Assembly (NCBI GenBank): GCA_963932465.1
Contig: OZ010792.1
Coordinates: forward strand, 110,788,935-110,852,934
Length of the DNA: 64,000 nt
Direction of reading: 5' to 3'
Source of the DNA: Maratus speciosus
Lineage: Eukaryota > Arthropoda > Arachnida > Araneae > Salticidae
Part shown: piece by piece, positions 45,084 to 56,367 of the stretch
How the letters are laid out: the number at the start of each line of letters is the position of its first letter
Numbering within the stretch: position 1 is the first letter of the stretch
Notes under the pieces: model-generated
The model's database searches: none
Seen by the model: only the letters and a program-made list of their open reading frames with translations
What the model was told of the DNA's origin: nothing
Translations under genes and position numbers: made by a program

Positions 45084-45850
45084 GTTCCTGATATTATTGC
45101 GAGCTGCCTCATAATCATCAAGTTTACTTATAAAATCAGCAACTTTAGTAAACTTAGGCAAGTCATCGATGAAATGCTCTCTCATCTCAAATGGTAATTT
45201 TTTCCTTATTTGGTCAATAACCAAAATGTTTTTTAAATCCGCATAGGACAAAATGTCAAGACCTATTAACCATTGTTCCGAAAAATTAGCGAGTTCAAAT
45301 GAAAAATCTCGCCACGAGGCCGAATTCTCCTTTCTATGGGAAAAGAATTTCTGTCTAAATTGTTCCGCACTGAGCTTGAATCTTTTGAGTAATAACTGTT
45401 TAACGTAATTCTAATCATTAGAGAGTTCCTCTTTTGCACGACCTATTATGTTAACTATTTCCAACGGTAAGAGACCTAGCAAATAAATTACCCAATTTTC
45501 CTTTTCTACACCCAGACGCTTTATTTGGCGCAAATAGGGTTAGGTAAATACTAATTTCTTCCTGGTTGTTATACTTTGTAATTAATTTTAAAACATCGGG
45601 GCTTTTCATCCCGCTACTTAATGTTGGAATTTTTGTCTTATTTGTCGCATTAACCTCTAGCTTTAATTTTTTTTTAAGCTCATAGGCTCGCTTATCCGCT
45701 TGTTCCAGTTGCAATTTCTTGTCAATTTCTTCACGTTCACTAACAATTCCGGCTGATATTTTTAACAATATCTTCATTGTAATCGTCCGATTTTGTTATA
45801 ATATCTGAAGCTGGGGCTTAGTAGAGCTTTCAGGTGCTTCTAAACCTAAT
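45084..45850 (-). pseudogene. gypsy gag N-terminal and central part
   Basis: Translation gives a charged coiled-coil-like start (VSEREEIDKKLQLEQADKRA), then the capsid region with ISIYLTLFA, a stretch with FRQKFFSHRKENSASWRDFS, FSEQWLIGLDI and a LVIDQIRKKLPFEMREHFI block. This resembles the SCAN-like gag of arthropod gypsy elements. Frame breaks lie near 45250-45300, 45415-45450 and 45530. The gene is cut at 45083 by the CATAG insert and at 45860 by a hAT-like fragment. Confidence 0.8.
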
Positions 45851-45860
45851 TCCCGCACTT

Positions 45861-46198
45861 CGGGCATGCGCAAAAGCACAGCTGCCAACCTTTTTTTTTA
45901 GTTCAATTTCCACCGGCAATTTTGTATCGAAAATGAAGTTTCTTATTTTAATTAGAATTAACTTAAGAACTATGAAAATTTTAAAAATTCTTTCTATCTT
46001 TCAAATTTCTGAAGTTAATTGATTAAAAATATTACGAAGACTGGCAACTAAGTTTTTTGTTTCTTTTCTTTTTACAAATGGTAATTGATTAAAAATATAA
46101 TAAAGGTTGGAAACTATATTTTTGCGCATGCCCGAATGATTTATTCAATAGTAAAATCATTTATTCGATGTTAAAATCATTAATTCTGCCCATCACTA
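45861..46198. repeat. hAT-like / fold-back fragment
   Basis: Inverted words CGGGCATGCGCAAAA at 45861 and TTTTGCGCATGCCCG at about 46121-46135 flank a shared ATTTTAATTAGAATTAA interior. The outer right end, read inward, is TAGTGATGGGCAGAAT, a hAT-type start. A second copy is at 61952-62150. Confidence 0.6.
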
Positions 46199-46902
46199 TT
46201 TAGTGTTACTTTATTATAAAAATAAACTTTTTTTTTCATTTATTGATAACAATATCTATTAAATTTTAATGCTTAATATATGGATTTTACATTACCGTTT
46301 TTACATGGTATGCATCGTCGTATAAAGAAATGCATTTCAATACACAAAACTTGAATTTTAAATTCGGCGCAATACTATTTTTAAATATTCTAATGAAATG
46401 TGGTTTTAAAAAGATAATTTTTATCTTTCTTTTGCTTGTTGTGTTTTTTCAGTAAATTTTGATCTCAAATAAAAGTGCAATAGCAAAGTATTAAAACAAG
46501 TTTACATATACCAAAGCTAGAGATATCAAGAAAACTCAAAAAATCAAAGTAATTCTGTTTTCATCTAAAAAATCACATATTCGAAATTACATATTTTTGG
46601 CATAACTTGTATTGATATTTCCAATCATGTTAGAGAAATATCTTATCGCTCTATTTTCATCAACAGTATTTATTTTTCATTTCAAAAAAACCATTTTCAG
46701 AATTGTTTTCCAAGAATTTACAGATTTGATTCAGAATGTAATACTCACAAACTTAGTAGGAGATATTCGTAAAAAAATATTGGTAATTTAGCTGCAATTT
46801 TCGATATTAACAAAGAATATATAGAAATGGACAAAAAAAAAACCGACTCCGACTAACTCTGTCGCAAATGGGTGAAAAAAAAATTATGTCCTTTTCCCAA
46901 TA
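46199..46902. other. unassigned AT-rich sequence
   Basis: No gene or repeat partner is recognised. Confidence 0.4.
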
Positions 46903-47439
46903 CAGTCAGTATCGGTTATATGATCACCTATGCGGTCCTGAAAAATATGACCTTATAAACGGGATGACCTTATATGCGGTGTAAGCAGGAATTTTATTTT
47001 GGACAATAAAATATTATTAATAAGTTAGTTATATTAGTATAATAATGTACAAAGAAGCTATGAACATATAATTTATAAAACAAAAGGTATAAACAAGAAT
47101 TACTTTACACTTAAAATTTCGAATTGATGAGTATACTCGTAGTAGTAAAAATAAGCTTTTATGCAAGTTCGTTTGTTTTTTATCGTAGTCGTTAAAACTA
47201 CTTTTTCTTATTCACGAACAGTTTTAAAATATTCCTCTGTGCCTTTCGGATTGGTAAAAAAATATCTGAGTGTATTTAGTGCTTTGAGAGCTTCTGCTCT
47301 CGTTGTCGGTTCAGCTTCGAATTCACTGTCATTATCATAGTTTCCATCAGTGTTTATATTTAAAATTTCCGAAACTATTTCCAGTATAGAAGCTTCACTT
47401 TACCGATGTTGCGATGTTACCGAAGAACTTTGCCGATGT

Positions 47440-48541
47440 CACGTCAGCTGCTAATATCTTGAAGAAAAATACCAATAGGCGTGAAGAGCATTTTAATGCG
47501 GCTTCCCCTTCGTCCAATAAGCAGTCTTTTTCGGAATGTACATACCCGCAAAGGCGTGACTGTTGCCACTCGTGGATAAAGTCCATTAGTAGCGATCTCA
47601 TTGTCAACAACTGCATATGTCATTTCGTCATGTATTGTGCAAACGGCATTCCGTAGTTCTTGCGCACACATCATCACCATCATCATCATTGTCGTTGTCT
47701 TCGAACGATAATTCTTCTCATTCTGGAAGCCAAGGATGTCAAAAACAATTTTCAATGGTCTTCTTTGAAACCATATTCCAACTCTTGTCTATGTAACACA
47801 TGGCATCTAACACAGTCACGTGAAACATCTTTTTTTTATCAATGGCAGCAATGACGTCTTTTAGAAGCAACTTTCGATAATTTATCTTAATAATTTTAAT
47901 AATCCATTGATCTAATCTTTGTGCCATACTGGTTCACTTTGGAGGCAAGAAAACAAGTTGTATCGGATTTAAATTGGGAATCATGCAATGGGTTGTACAG
48001 TTGTCTGCGATTATAGCCACTTGTCTGTGCAAATTTTAACGAAACGCTTTTTTTTCCCAAATGCTTATTGTCATCCATGCCTTTTGGTTCGCATCGTAAG
48101 ATACATGCAAAGATTTGCAGTTTTTCAAACAACGAGGCTTGAGAAATTTACCAATAACTAATGGAGTCAATTTCCATCCATCTATATTCGCTGCTAATAA
48201 AACGGGCAATCTTTTTTGCTTACTTTCCCACCACTTCATTTTTCGTTCTTAAAAGTATCTGGCAAAAAATGAAAAAAAAAGCCTAAGTTTATCAAAATTA
48301 AAAACATCACTAGGTCTGTACCTAATGAGAACGTCATTTAACAAGTTAACAGCCATTCCTTCGATTCCTTGGCAGTAAAATTCATTTTCCTAGTTATGCA
48401 GCAATTTTCAGAGATTTCTCTTTTACGATAATCCATGTATTGGAACATTCTGCAATCTGGCGCATTTTATCCAAGCAAAAAGATCTTTCTCAACGTTCTC
48501 AAATGTTGAAACCTGTTCTCGTTTTCTCTTTTGATTCATCA
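47440..48541 (-). pseudogene. pogo/Tigger-type transposase
   Basis: On the minus strand, in order: a CENP-B-like helix-turn-helix (FENVEKDLFAWIKCARLQNV), then the DDE region with KQKRLPVLLAANIDGWKL, TPLVIGKFLKPRCLKNCKSL and HVSYDANQKAWMT, then the C-terminal DQWIIKIIKINYRKLLLKD block. These belong to the pogo/Tigger branch of the DDE_1 family. At least three frame shifts or stops occur, near 48290-48440, 48060 and 47930. The N-terminal psq domain is not found and may have been lost when the MITE at 48594 inserted. Confidence 0.8.
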
Positions 48542-48593
48542 CATCTTCATCTTCTGTTCAACAAGATTTGAAACCTTAAGCTGCTATCAGATT

Positions 48594-48933
48594 CACCAAC
48601 TTTTCGAGCAACCAACTTTTCAGCCGATTTTAACCCCAACTTTTTCCCGTTCAAAGGGAGAAAAAGGTTACAATTGTCGTTGCTACAGTTGGAGGAAAAC
48701 CAGTACTACTAGTACCAGCCGTTAATATTTATCGCCTATTCTAATCAATCGCTTATCTCTGATTGGCTGAAAGGTTGAAAGTAGGGGGTGGAGAAGTCGC
48801 GCAGACTTTTTTGAGCTGTGGATAAAAAGTTGGGGATATTGCTGTTTGCTATCACACTGAGTTTTGAGACAATATTTCGCGAAAAGTTGGAGGAAATCAA
48901 GAGTTGGCTCAAAAATTGCTCGAAAAGTTGGTG
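48594..48933. mobile_element. MITE inside the Tigger element
   Basis: Perfect terminal inverted repeats TCACCAACTTTTCGAGCAA lie at both ends, and a second AACTTTTC word follows each. It is 340 bp long with no ORF. I cannot identify a clear target duplication. Confidence 0.7.
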
Positions 48934-49780
48934 AATTTGATAGTAGCTATAAGACGTTATTCAGTGTCGCTCTCTCTATTTCCCCAGTCTTCGCGAAAAC
49001 TGCTTTCGATACATTCGATTTTTCAAAGTTTTCTACCCATTTTTGTTTTCGCAATTGTCAACTTTTTTCGTTTTGCTGACATCTTGTATTCACAAATGAC
49101 AATAAGGAATCTGCGTGAAATGACTTTACACGCAGCGACAAGTAATGAAAAATACAAAAAACTGAAAATGCGTTATTTAATTTTTCTCTGCACGGAGGAC
49201 AATTTTCATTCGGTCGCAAGGGGTGATGGCATATTTTCCAAGAATCGGTATCTAATGCGACATTTGATGAAGAAATCTCCAGAGCTTTGGAAACTTTTAC
49301 CGACAGGAAAAAGTTTCTCTTATAGGCTGCAGCCGGGAAGAGGAGATCCCCTCCCTCCCTCTCCCGAGTGTCGACGCGCATCTAGTCACGTGGTGTGCAA
49401 TATTATCGCTATCTTTAAGGCTCCGTTTTAAAAGGAAACTGTCTCCCTCTCATTCTAAAGCTATAAAAATGTCAACTGACCTTTCTTTATCATACGGAAG
49501 TTGTACTTGTGGATTTTAGCAAAAGCACGGGAGATTCAACAATGGAAAAAAGGGGAAGATTGACTAGAACGAAAGAAGTTCCTCCTTCAGGATGTCCATT
49601 CACTTATTTCTAAAGCTATTAAAAATGAAAAGAACCGCGTGACCAATACAGAGGCCAACAGTTGAAGATACTTGAATGTGAATGATTCGTCTACTCTGCA
49701 CTTCACACCCTAAAAATGGTAAGGAAAAAGCATAAAACTGTAAGATATTTTGCAATAAAAAGGGAGAAAAAGATGACCAT
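48934..49780. other. non-coding or decayed 5' part of the Tigger element
   Basis: The overlapping open frames at 48904-49431 (+) and 49058-49381 (-) have no transposase motif and are not called. Repeated subterminal words begin at about 49780. Confidence 0.45.
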
Positions 49781-50079
49781 ATGACCATATATCCGATAGT
49801 AGCCATTGGAAACTGACCATATAGGCGGTGCATTTTAACACGTAATACCTATTCAGTCAGTCCGGACTTACGAAAAGTGACCTTATAAGCAGGGTGACCT
49901 TATAAGCGGGTGACCATATATCCGGTACTGACTGTATATATATATATATTAAGTATGCTGTTTTCACCAAATACATTTTTTTCTGTGTTTATATATATAT
50001 ATACAACCTATATCAAATCAGTTCCAGCATAGAAAAATTCATAGTTAGATAAAAATACAGTCACTTGAAAATGCCTTAA

Positions 50080-50215
50080 CCTCTTCAACGGCGGTGGTTC
50101 ATTTTTGGACCACTTAATTTTAATTCCTAAATGCCAACATAGGCACCAGAATATTGGGATGAAAAATTTCTTTTTATTAAGTGCGTGAAATACGCTTAAA
50201 GGTGAATATTGTACT
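50080..50215. repeat. relic related to the TTAA MITE at 10869
   Basis: It starts after TTAA (50076-50079) with CCTCTTCAACGGCGGTGG. It shares CCACTTAATTTTAATTCC, a GCACCAGAAT word and a CGTGAAATA word with 10869-10985. The right end is lost. Confidence 0.6.
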
Positions 50216-51360
50216 GGACAACATGCACTCAATTTATATTCCTATCAAAACATTATTTCTAGTGTATTATATCATAATTAGGTATTAGACTTCAATATAT
50301 AATTTTATATTCAAATGAAAACGGTAATGTGGATTAATTTATATAACAATATGTAACCCCTGTTACTTGTGTTCAACATTACAGCCAAAATTTTCAGTGC
50401 CCTGTACTAAATATATTTTTAAATGGTCAAACAGTTTTAGTATATTGAAATAAGATTGATGTTTTGGGAAATTTTTTTAAGAGCTACTCATATACAAGAA
50501 AAATATTGAGAAAAAGAGCGAGTAACAGAAATTATATATGTACACTGTAAATTAAAATGTCTGAAATTCAGTCACTTAAGTGTCTGAAACGGAGTGTTCA
50601 ATTTTCAGACATTTTAAAATGTCTGAATTTTTTCAGACACTTTTTGCGACTGAATTTCAGACACTTGAAACGTCTGAATCGCAGACATTTTTTGTAAGCA
50701 TTTTATGTAGCCATGTTTGACCACGCTGAATACTGGGAAAATATCTGGCCGTTGTCCTGCCCCCTCTACCCCCATACCGCCTGATTTTCTGGTGCTCCCA
50801 ATTTTAGTATGCGATTTTCATAAAGCTGATAATTTAAATCTTTTACGACATTGTACTAATTATAATGAGTATTTTGTTTCAGGAGTAGAATAAGATTAAA
50901 AAGAAAAAATATTTATCTAAATATCAGATTTTTTTAAATTTTGTTTTTAATCTTACTTTACTTTAAAAGTTCAAAATATTGATTATAATCAGTACAATTT
51001 CGAAACAGATTTAAAATATAAGCTTCGCAAATATTGCACATGAAATTTGGGGGAACTAAAATCGTAAGAGAACGGGGCACTACCCATGCTTTAATCAAGG
51101 AGTCCTTTTGCAAAAAATGCAACCCTGCAGTATTGTTAGCTAAATACAGATGCCCGGTATTCGGGAGTATCCGTTATGGAGGTTAATGGACATTCCCGAA
51201 TAGCGGATACTTCGATTTAGCGAATACTTTTTTGATCCGCAAGGCATACATATTTGTATTATTTTTACCTCACAAAAGCAGGCATCTCCGATTATCCGAC
51301 AAATTTCGCGGTCCCGAAGTGTCCGCTATTAAGGGTTTTTAAGGTATATGGATATATATA
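50216..51360. repeat. MITE-like repeats and unassigned sequence
   Basis: At 50543-50700 a CACTGTAAATTAAAATG start is followed by repeated TCTGAAATTCAG, CAGACATTTT and AGTCACTTAAGTG words that pair with each other. The same words occur at 60776-60911. At 51150-51345 pogo-like inverted words (CCGGTATTCGGGAGTATCCG, GTCCGCTATT) suggest a small pogo relic next to the LTR element. Confidence 0.5.
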
Positions 51361-51734
51361 TGTGAGTTGTGGTTTTAGATTCCCATAAAACCCTACTCAT
51401 AGCAACAGATATGGTCAGCACTTTTCCATGAGAACTTGTAACCGCAGAATAGCAGATGATTGAATTTGCTGATATGCAGTTTGCATTCTCTTCGCCTGGA
51501 AACAAGTGACAACCGGGAGCAGATTGCATTCTGACGCGGCCGATGGTAGGCATATCTCGCTCTAGACGAGAGCAGAGGCCGATCTCCGACGAGTCTGCGG
51601 GCGCGTATGCTGCAGAAAACCCCCCTACCCTCCCGTACTTGTAAATATAATTTCTATTTATATGTAAAACTATAACCTAGAATCATTAAACTCCTTTTTT
51701 TATTAACTAAGGCCTTATCCTTATATCATCCTTA
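51361..51734 (+). repeat. 5' LTR
   Basis: It starts TGTGAGTTGTGGTTTTAG and has a GC-richer middle (GACGCGGCCGATGG) and an ATTAAA word near the 3' end. The primer-binding site just downstream (ACCGATCTACG) does not start with the usual TGG, so the priming tRNA is unclear. Confidence 0.9.
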
Positions 51735-52041
51735 CCGATCTACGTTTAAAATCAGAGAACTGTTTCGTTCCGTTATCAACCCTTGCATTTCAGCTGATGT
51801 GATTCATCTACATCTGATGTGAGCCATCTGTGTGAAGCTCAATCTCCCGTTTATTTTTATTTGTGCAAGATAGTTATCGCTGTACAAGGAATGAATCTTC
51901 GACTGCAAGTATATTCTTTTTCTCTACGGATTATTAATTGGATTACTTCAATATATCGTGGCGAGAAATTTATTTTTCAATTGGATAACTCCTTTTGAAG
52001 TAAGTTTATTTTTTTTTCTCTTTCCTTTCTTGCCTTTTAAT

Positions 52042-54216
52042 ATGGAATTACAAGAAATTGACTTTATTAAAAGCCAGTTGAAATCGGCTAAAACAGATAA
52101 AATCGAATTATTGCATGAACTTATATTTGGTTGCGATAAAAATCGCCAGAATAGAGCGAATTTAAGGAAATTTAAAGGTTTTTCTTTTACTGACAAAAGC
52201 GATGAGTATGAAAATAAACTCAAAGTAATTTTGGACGATTACGATCAGATACAATTGATTACTATTGCTAATATCTTATCCATTGACATCCATGGATCAA
52301 AACAAGATATAGGGCAACGTATTTTAAGTGCACTAGTTGATATTTCGGCTTTTAAAGACACGTTTACGGCAATTTCCGAATCAGATACAGAATTTAATGA
52401 TAGTCACAATAGTAGTGGAAGCACTGGTTTATCTTCCCCTTTGACAGTACAGCCAGACCAGGCGCATGTACACTGTACACACTCCGCGCCCAAACAGACA
52501 ATTTCTTTCCATGACATTGATCATTTAATTACACCGTTTAGTGGTGATAAAACGGAAAACGTTCAAACATGGTTTCAGAGATTTGAATCTCTGGCCCATT
52601 CATTTCAACTGTCCGACATACAGAAATTTGTGTTTGCTGAGCGGGCATTAAAAAGTTTAGCATTATTGTATGTACGTAGTGAAAATAACATTTCTTCATA
52701 TACATCGCTCAAAGAAGCATTGTTTCGCGAATTTGGACAATCAGCTTCGTCCGCCCAGATACATCAATTACTAGCCGCTAGAGGCTGCCGCCCAAACGAA
52801 AAACTATTTGAATATTTTCTGAAAATGAAAGAAATAGCACAGAGAGGAAACATCGATGATATATCATTAATTCACTATATAATTAATGGGATTAACGATA
52901 CACCACATAATAAAGCTATATTATTCGGGTGCGCCACGCTTGCCGAATTTAAAAACAAGCTCCAAATTTTCGAACGAATTTGTGAACAGAGTTCTAAATT
53001 TTATCAATCAATGTCACCGACTACACCCAACACTCCTAAGATTAACCAGAAGGAGAAAACTGCAAAATTAACTTGCTGGAATTGTTTAGCCCCAGGACAC
53101 CTATCTACCCATTGTGTGCATTTAAATAAAGGGAAAAAGTGTATGAAATGTGCACGTTTTGGTCATGTTTCCAACCAGTGTACAGAGCAAACTCCAGAAC
53201 GCAAGCGTTCGACTCAAGGCACCTCCCCTTCACGCAAGACGTCACCACGCAGAGACGAACAAATCCACGTAGTAGAATTGTGTCATTCTCATCCGCGCAT
53301 GCAGAAACCTGTAAAAATTTTTAATTTACAAATCAATTCAATCTTGGACACTGGAAGCTCACTGACGATACTGAGAGAAGACATTTATGAACAAATTGGG
53401 TCTCCCCCCCTCACCGGAGCTCCTGTACAATTGTCGGGCATCGGTAACCGTGTTATTCAACCTATAGGATCGTTTTCTACCGATATAGAGGTAGACGATA
53501 ACACTTTTTCTACTTCTGTTTACGTAGTTAATTTTTCTCAGATGCCCATGCCACTTATCATAGGAACAGATGTCATATTTCAGGGTACTCTCACATGCGA
53601 CAAAAACGGCGCTACTTTAACTAAATCTCCACCCACAAGCATTTTTATAAGCTGCATTACTGTGTCTGATAATGTATCTGCAACGAAATCTCAAGATAAA
53701 TCCTATGTACTTGCATTTCCCGACGCAAGATGCACTACGGAAACATTTGTTTCAAATTCTTTCCCCCAAGATCTAAAACCGCAGAGAGTAAATACAGACT
53801 TTTCGAAGGAAAATATTCCTACTGACATCGAAGTTGACCCAATGATTGACTCAGCATATCTGAAACATCTCGCAACATTATCGCCAGACTGTTTTTCCTT
53901 CGATTTAAATTTCTTATCCTACAAGCTTTTCATGACTGTGCTCGTCTTATTGACCATCTTTTTATTACTGTTTACGTCTGCCAACGGACTCATTTATCAG
54001 CGTTCAGCGTACCATACGTCCCAACCATCTCCAGATTCGAGTGACGTTACTAATTGGATCGAAATTCTGCGTTTCCTTATCATTTCTTGTTTATTTTTTA
54101 TACGCCGACATTTTGTGAAGTCAACAACGAGAAAGAGAAAAAGTAGACTTAAATTTCCAAAAAGAAATATGCTTCACATATATAGGTCACTTGTGCAACC
54201 AACGAATTTATCATAA
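52042..54216 (+). CDS. gag-protease polyprotein with C-terminal membrane segments
   Basis: Uninterrupted ORF of 724 codons from the first ATG (upstream codons lack a start). It contains a retrotransposon gag core at about residues 157-280 (DHLITPFSGDKTENVQTWFQ, FGQSASS), two zinc knuckles at about 345-358 (CWNCLAPGHLSTHC) and 367-380 (CMKCARFGHVSNQC), and an aspartic protease with ILDTGSS at about 434-440 and LIIGTDV at about 508. The remainder lacks any polymerase motif. Instead there is a strongly hydrophobic segment at about 628-649 (LFMTVLVLLTIFLLLFTSAN), a second at about 671-689, and a basic tail (TTRKRKSR). Gag forms particles and binds RNA, and protease cleaves the polyprotein. The membrane part could be a remnant of an envelope-like or other 3' ORF, joined in frame by an internal deletion. 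The open frame and fresh LTRs suggest recent activity. Confidence 0.85.
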   Translation: MELQEIDFIKSQLKSAKTDKIELLHELIFGCDKNRQNRANLRKFKGFSFTDKSDEYENKLKVILDDYDQIQLITIANILSIDIHGSKQDIGQRILSALVDISAFKDTFTAISESDTEFNDSHNSSGSTGLSSPLTVQPDQAHVHCTHSAPKQTISFHDIDHLITPFSGDKTENVQTWFQRFESLAHSFQLSDIQKFVFAERALKSLALLYVRSENNISSYTSLKEALFREFGQSASSAQIHQLLAARGCRPNEKLFEYFLKMKEIAQRGNIDDISLIHYIINGINDTPHNKAILFGCATLAEFKNKLQIFERICEQSSKFYQSMSPTTPNTPKINQKEKTAKLTCWNCLAPGHLSTHCVHLNKGKKCMKCARFGHVSNQCTEQTPERKRSTQGTSPSRKTSPRRDEQIHVVELCHSHPRMQKPVKIFNLQINSILDTGSSLTILREDIYEQIGSPPLTGAPVQLSGIGNRVIQPIGSFSTDIEVDDNTFSTSVYVVNFSQMPMPLIIGTDVIFQGTLTCDKNGATLTKSPPTSIFISCITVSDNVSATKSQDKSYVLAFPDARCTTETFVSNSFPQDLKPQRVNTDFSKENIPTDIEVDPMIDSAYLKHLATLSPDCFSFDLNFLSYKLFMTVLVLLTIFLLLFTSANGLIYQRSAYHTSQPSPDSSDVTNWIEILRFLIISCLFFIRRHFVKSTTRKRKSRLKFPKRNMLHIYRSLVQPTNLS

Positions 54217-55639
54217 ATGTGTTTTTCTTATTACTACTATTTTTTTTAACTGTGTTTTTATATATTCTGTGTTTTACACCTATATCTGCTTATTCCTAAG
54301 AACATTTATATCGTACAGACTATTAGACTGCTACTATCTGTGACTTTCTTAGTAACTTTATTTCAATATCTTCGTTTTTTTTTTACGATTACAGCAAGCA
54401 TCCATGATCATTTTTTTTCTGGACGAAACATTAGAATGAGGTGTTTACCAGTGTAACTCACCATTTCAAGAGTCCAATCATTGATGAAAATCTGCAACAC
54501 AGAACGTTTTTTTTTCTTCTTCGTATTTTTGTGTGTCATGCCATTCTACAGTGCGATAAACTTAAAGTGTTTTTTTTTTAAAGAAGTTATCGCGTACCAA
54601 GCATTTTTATCAACAGTGTTTTTTTTTTACTTAATTATTCTTAGTTTGTGGAATATGCAACAGATTCTTTATTTTTTCAGCTTATATTAACAGAATTTAT
54701 GTGCCTTTTTTTTCGAAGTCCTGTTCAACATTTTTTTTTAAATCTCTGAGCGATATATATCTGCTCAAAACTTTTTTATTGAACCCATGCGGTGATTTTT
54801 TTTTTTGCGCATGGCAAGTTATCTTTCTCTCGGACTGCAAATGGTGCATTATTTTTTTCATTTGCCTGTTTCGCAACACGTGCTTTTTTTATGTTGCGTA
54901 AACAACAACTTTATTTAAAATGACTATCTACACAGGACTTTTTTTTTTTTGAACACTCACTTTTGACAAGAAGAAAAAGAATATTGTTGTATTTATACTT
55001 TTAAAACTGCATTTATATTTTTAAAACTGTATTTTATGTGTAAACTTTTTATTGAATTGCTATATATATGTATGTGTTTTACCCCCCCCCCCCCCATCGC
55101 ATATTTTTTTTTTACAGAAGTAAGAGCTGGCTGTCGAAAAAAAAAAAAACCTTTTGTTGGGAAATCCTTTTTTTTTTTTTTGCTTAGACGAGGCACACAC
55201 CCCTTTTTTTTTAAAAATTCCCGAATGACGTTGGGATAAAGATGTTTTTTTACGAAATTCTACCTAAGATGAGGCAGATTTCAGTATGTTTTCGTGATGG
55301 TAATATAATGGGCAGACGGCCTTTCAAATTATATTTTTCATCCCTGATGATGGCTCATGAGAAAGACGGTCTCATGACGCAAATTGATGTTATCCTGATT
55401 TTTTTTTTATTCTTTTGTTTTTTTCTTTGGAGATATCCCACAGCAGCTCAGCATTAATTTACATAAAATTTAGACTTAATTTTTTTTTAATTATTATTTA
55501 GCTCAATTCTCTTAATTATTTAATGACAATTTTTTTCCTTTGGATTTTAGTTATTTTTAGATTTTTTTTTTGTTTTTTGACATATCTTGTTGCTTATTTA
55601 ACGCGCTGTCGAGGTCGACAAGCGGACAAGATGGTCGAG
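54217..55639. other. 3' untranslated part of the LTR element, with many T-runs
   Basis: No significant ORF. Runs of 8-15 T occur many times between about 54365 and 55580, and one C-run lies at 55083-55095. They are spaced tens of bases apart in otherwise complex sequence. Their role is unknown. Confidence 0.6.
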
Positions 55640-56014
55640 TGTGAGTTGTGGTTTTAGATTCCCATAAAACCCTACTCATAGCAACAGATATGGTCAGCAC
55701 TTTTCCATGAGAACTTGTAACCGCAGAATAGCAGATGATTGAATTTGCTGATATGCAGTTTGCATTCTCTTCGCCTGGAAACAAGTGACAACCGGGAGCA
55801 GATTGCATTCTGACGCGGCCGATGGTAGGCATATCTTGCTCTAGACGAGAGCAGAGGCCGATCTCCGACGAGTCTGCGGGCGCGTATGCTGCAGAAAAAC
55901 CCCCTACCCTCCCGTACTTGTAAATATAATTTCTATTTAATATGTAAAACTATAACCTAGAATCATTAAACTCCTTTTTTCATTAACTAAGGCCTTATCC
56001 TTATATCATCCTTA
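55640..56014 (+). repeat. 3' LTR
   Basis: It is the direct-repeat partner of 51361-51734 with about four differences (e.g. CATATCTTGCTC for CATATCTCGCTC). It is followed by a TATATA tract. Confidence 0.9.
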
Positions 56015-56367
56015 TATTACATATATATATATATATATATTTTTTTTTATCTTGTCCTACTCTAAAAGTTCAAAATATTTATCATAGTCGGTGGAATGTC
56101 GAAAGAGATTTAAAAAATCCCGTGTACGCGAAAATGGGCAAGAAAATCCCCCTCCCGTCCCGCCCCCCAAAAAAGGAAAATTCATATAATTCAAAAATTA
56201 GATTTTGCCCCATAGGCAATTTTACATATGCATCAGATGATAATCACAACAGCTATATAACCATGAGTAAATAATAAAATAGTAAATAAATATTCTATTT
56301 TAATAGCATTGAGAAAAAAAAAATTACTTCTAATTTCAAAACTTAGCCATTTCTGTATTTGTCATTT
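56015..56367. other. unassigned AT-rich sequence
   Basis: A TATATA/T tract lies at 56015-56048 and a C-rich patch at 56130-56175. No gene is seen. Confidence 0.4.

Larger units (their letters stand above)
30240..45860 (-). mobile_element. large Ty3/gypsy element, interrupted twice
   Basis: Reading down the minus strand from 45850, the domains appear in order: gag N-terminal part, [insert 39907-45080], gag zinc knuckle, protease, RT N-terminal part, [satellite block 33328-38620], RT thumb, RNase H, integrase, 3' LTR. The order and strand are consistent with one gypsy provirus. The gag interruption is proved by a 3-bp target duplication. The RT interruption is less clean, because the RT palm is missing. 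The 5' end is lost near a hAT-like fragment at 45861. Confidence 0.75.
46903..49934 (-). mobile_element. pogo/Tigger-like DNA transposon, decayed
   Basis: The ends CAGTCAGTATCGGTTATATG and CAGTCAGTACCGGATATATG (read inward) are inverted repeats flanked by TA (46901-46902 and 49935-49936). Subterminal GACCTTATAAGC-type words are repeated several times. It is 3,032 bp long and contains a broken pogo-type transposase and a 340-bp MITE (48594-48933). Confidence 0.85.
51361..56014 (+). mobile_element. young non-autonomous LTR retrotransposon with gag-pro ORF
   Basis: Two direct LTRs (51361-51734 and 55640-56014) differ at only about four positions. Between them is one long open frame with gag and protease but no RT, RNase H or integrase. 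The 3' LTR is preceded by GACAAGATGGTCGAG, a polypurine-like site also seen in the gypsy element at 30638. If the LTR is taken to end at CATCCT, the same 4 bp, TATA, flank both sides. It must depend on another element for reverse transcription and integration. Confidence 0.85.

Noticed and set aside
48904..49431. 175-codon open frame on the plus strand
   Set aside because: It lies inside the Tigger element and overlaps the end of a MITE. It contains no motif and is opposite to the transposase strand.
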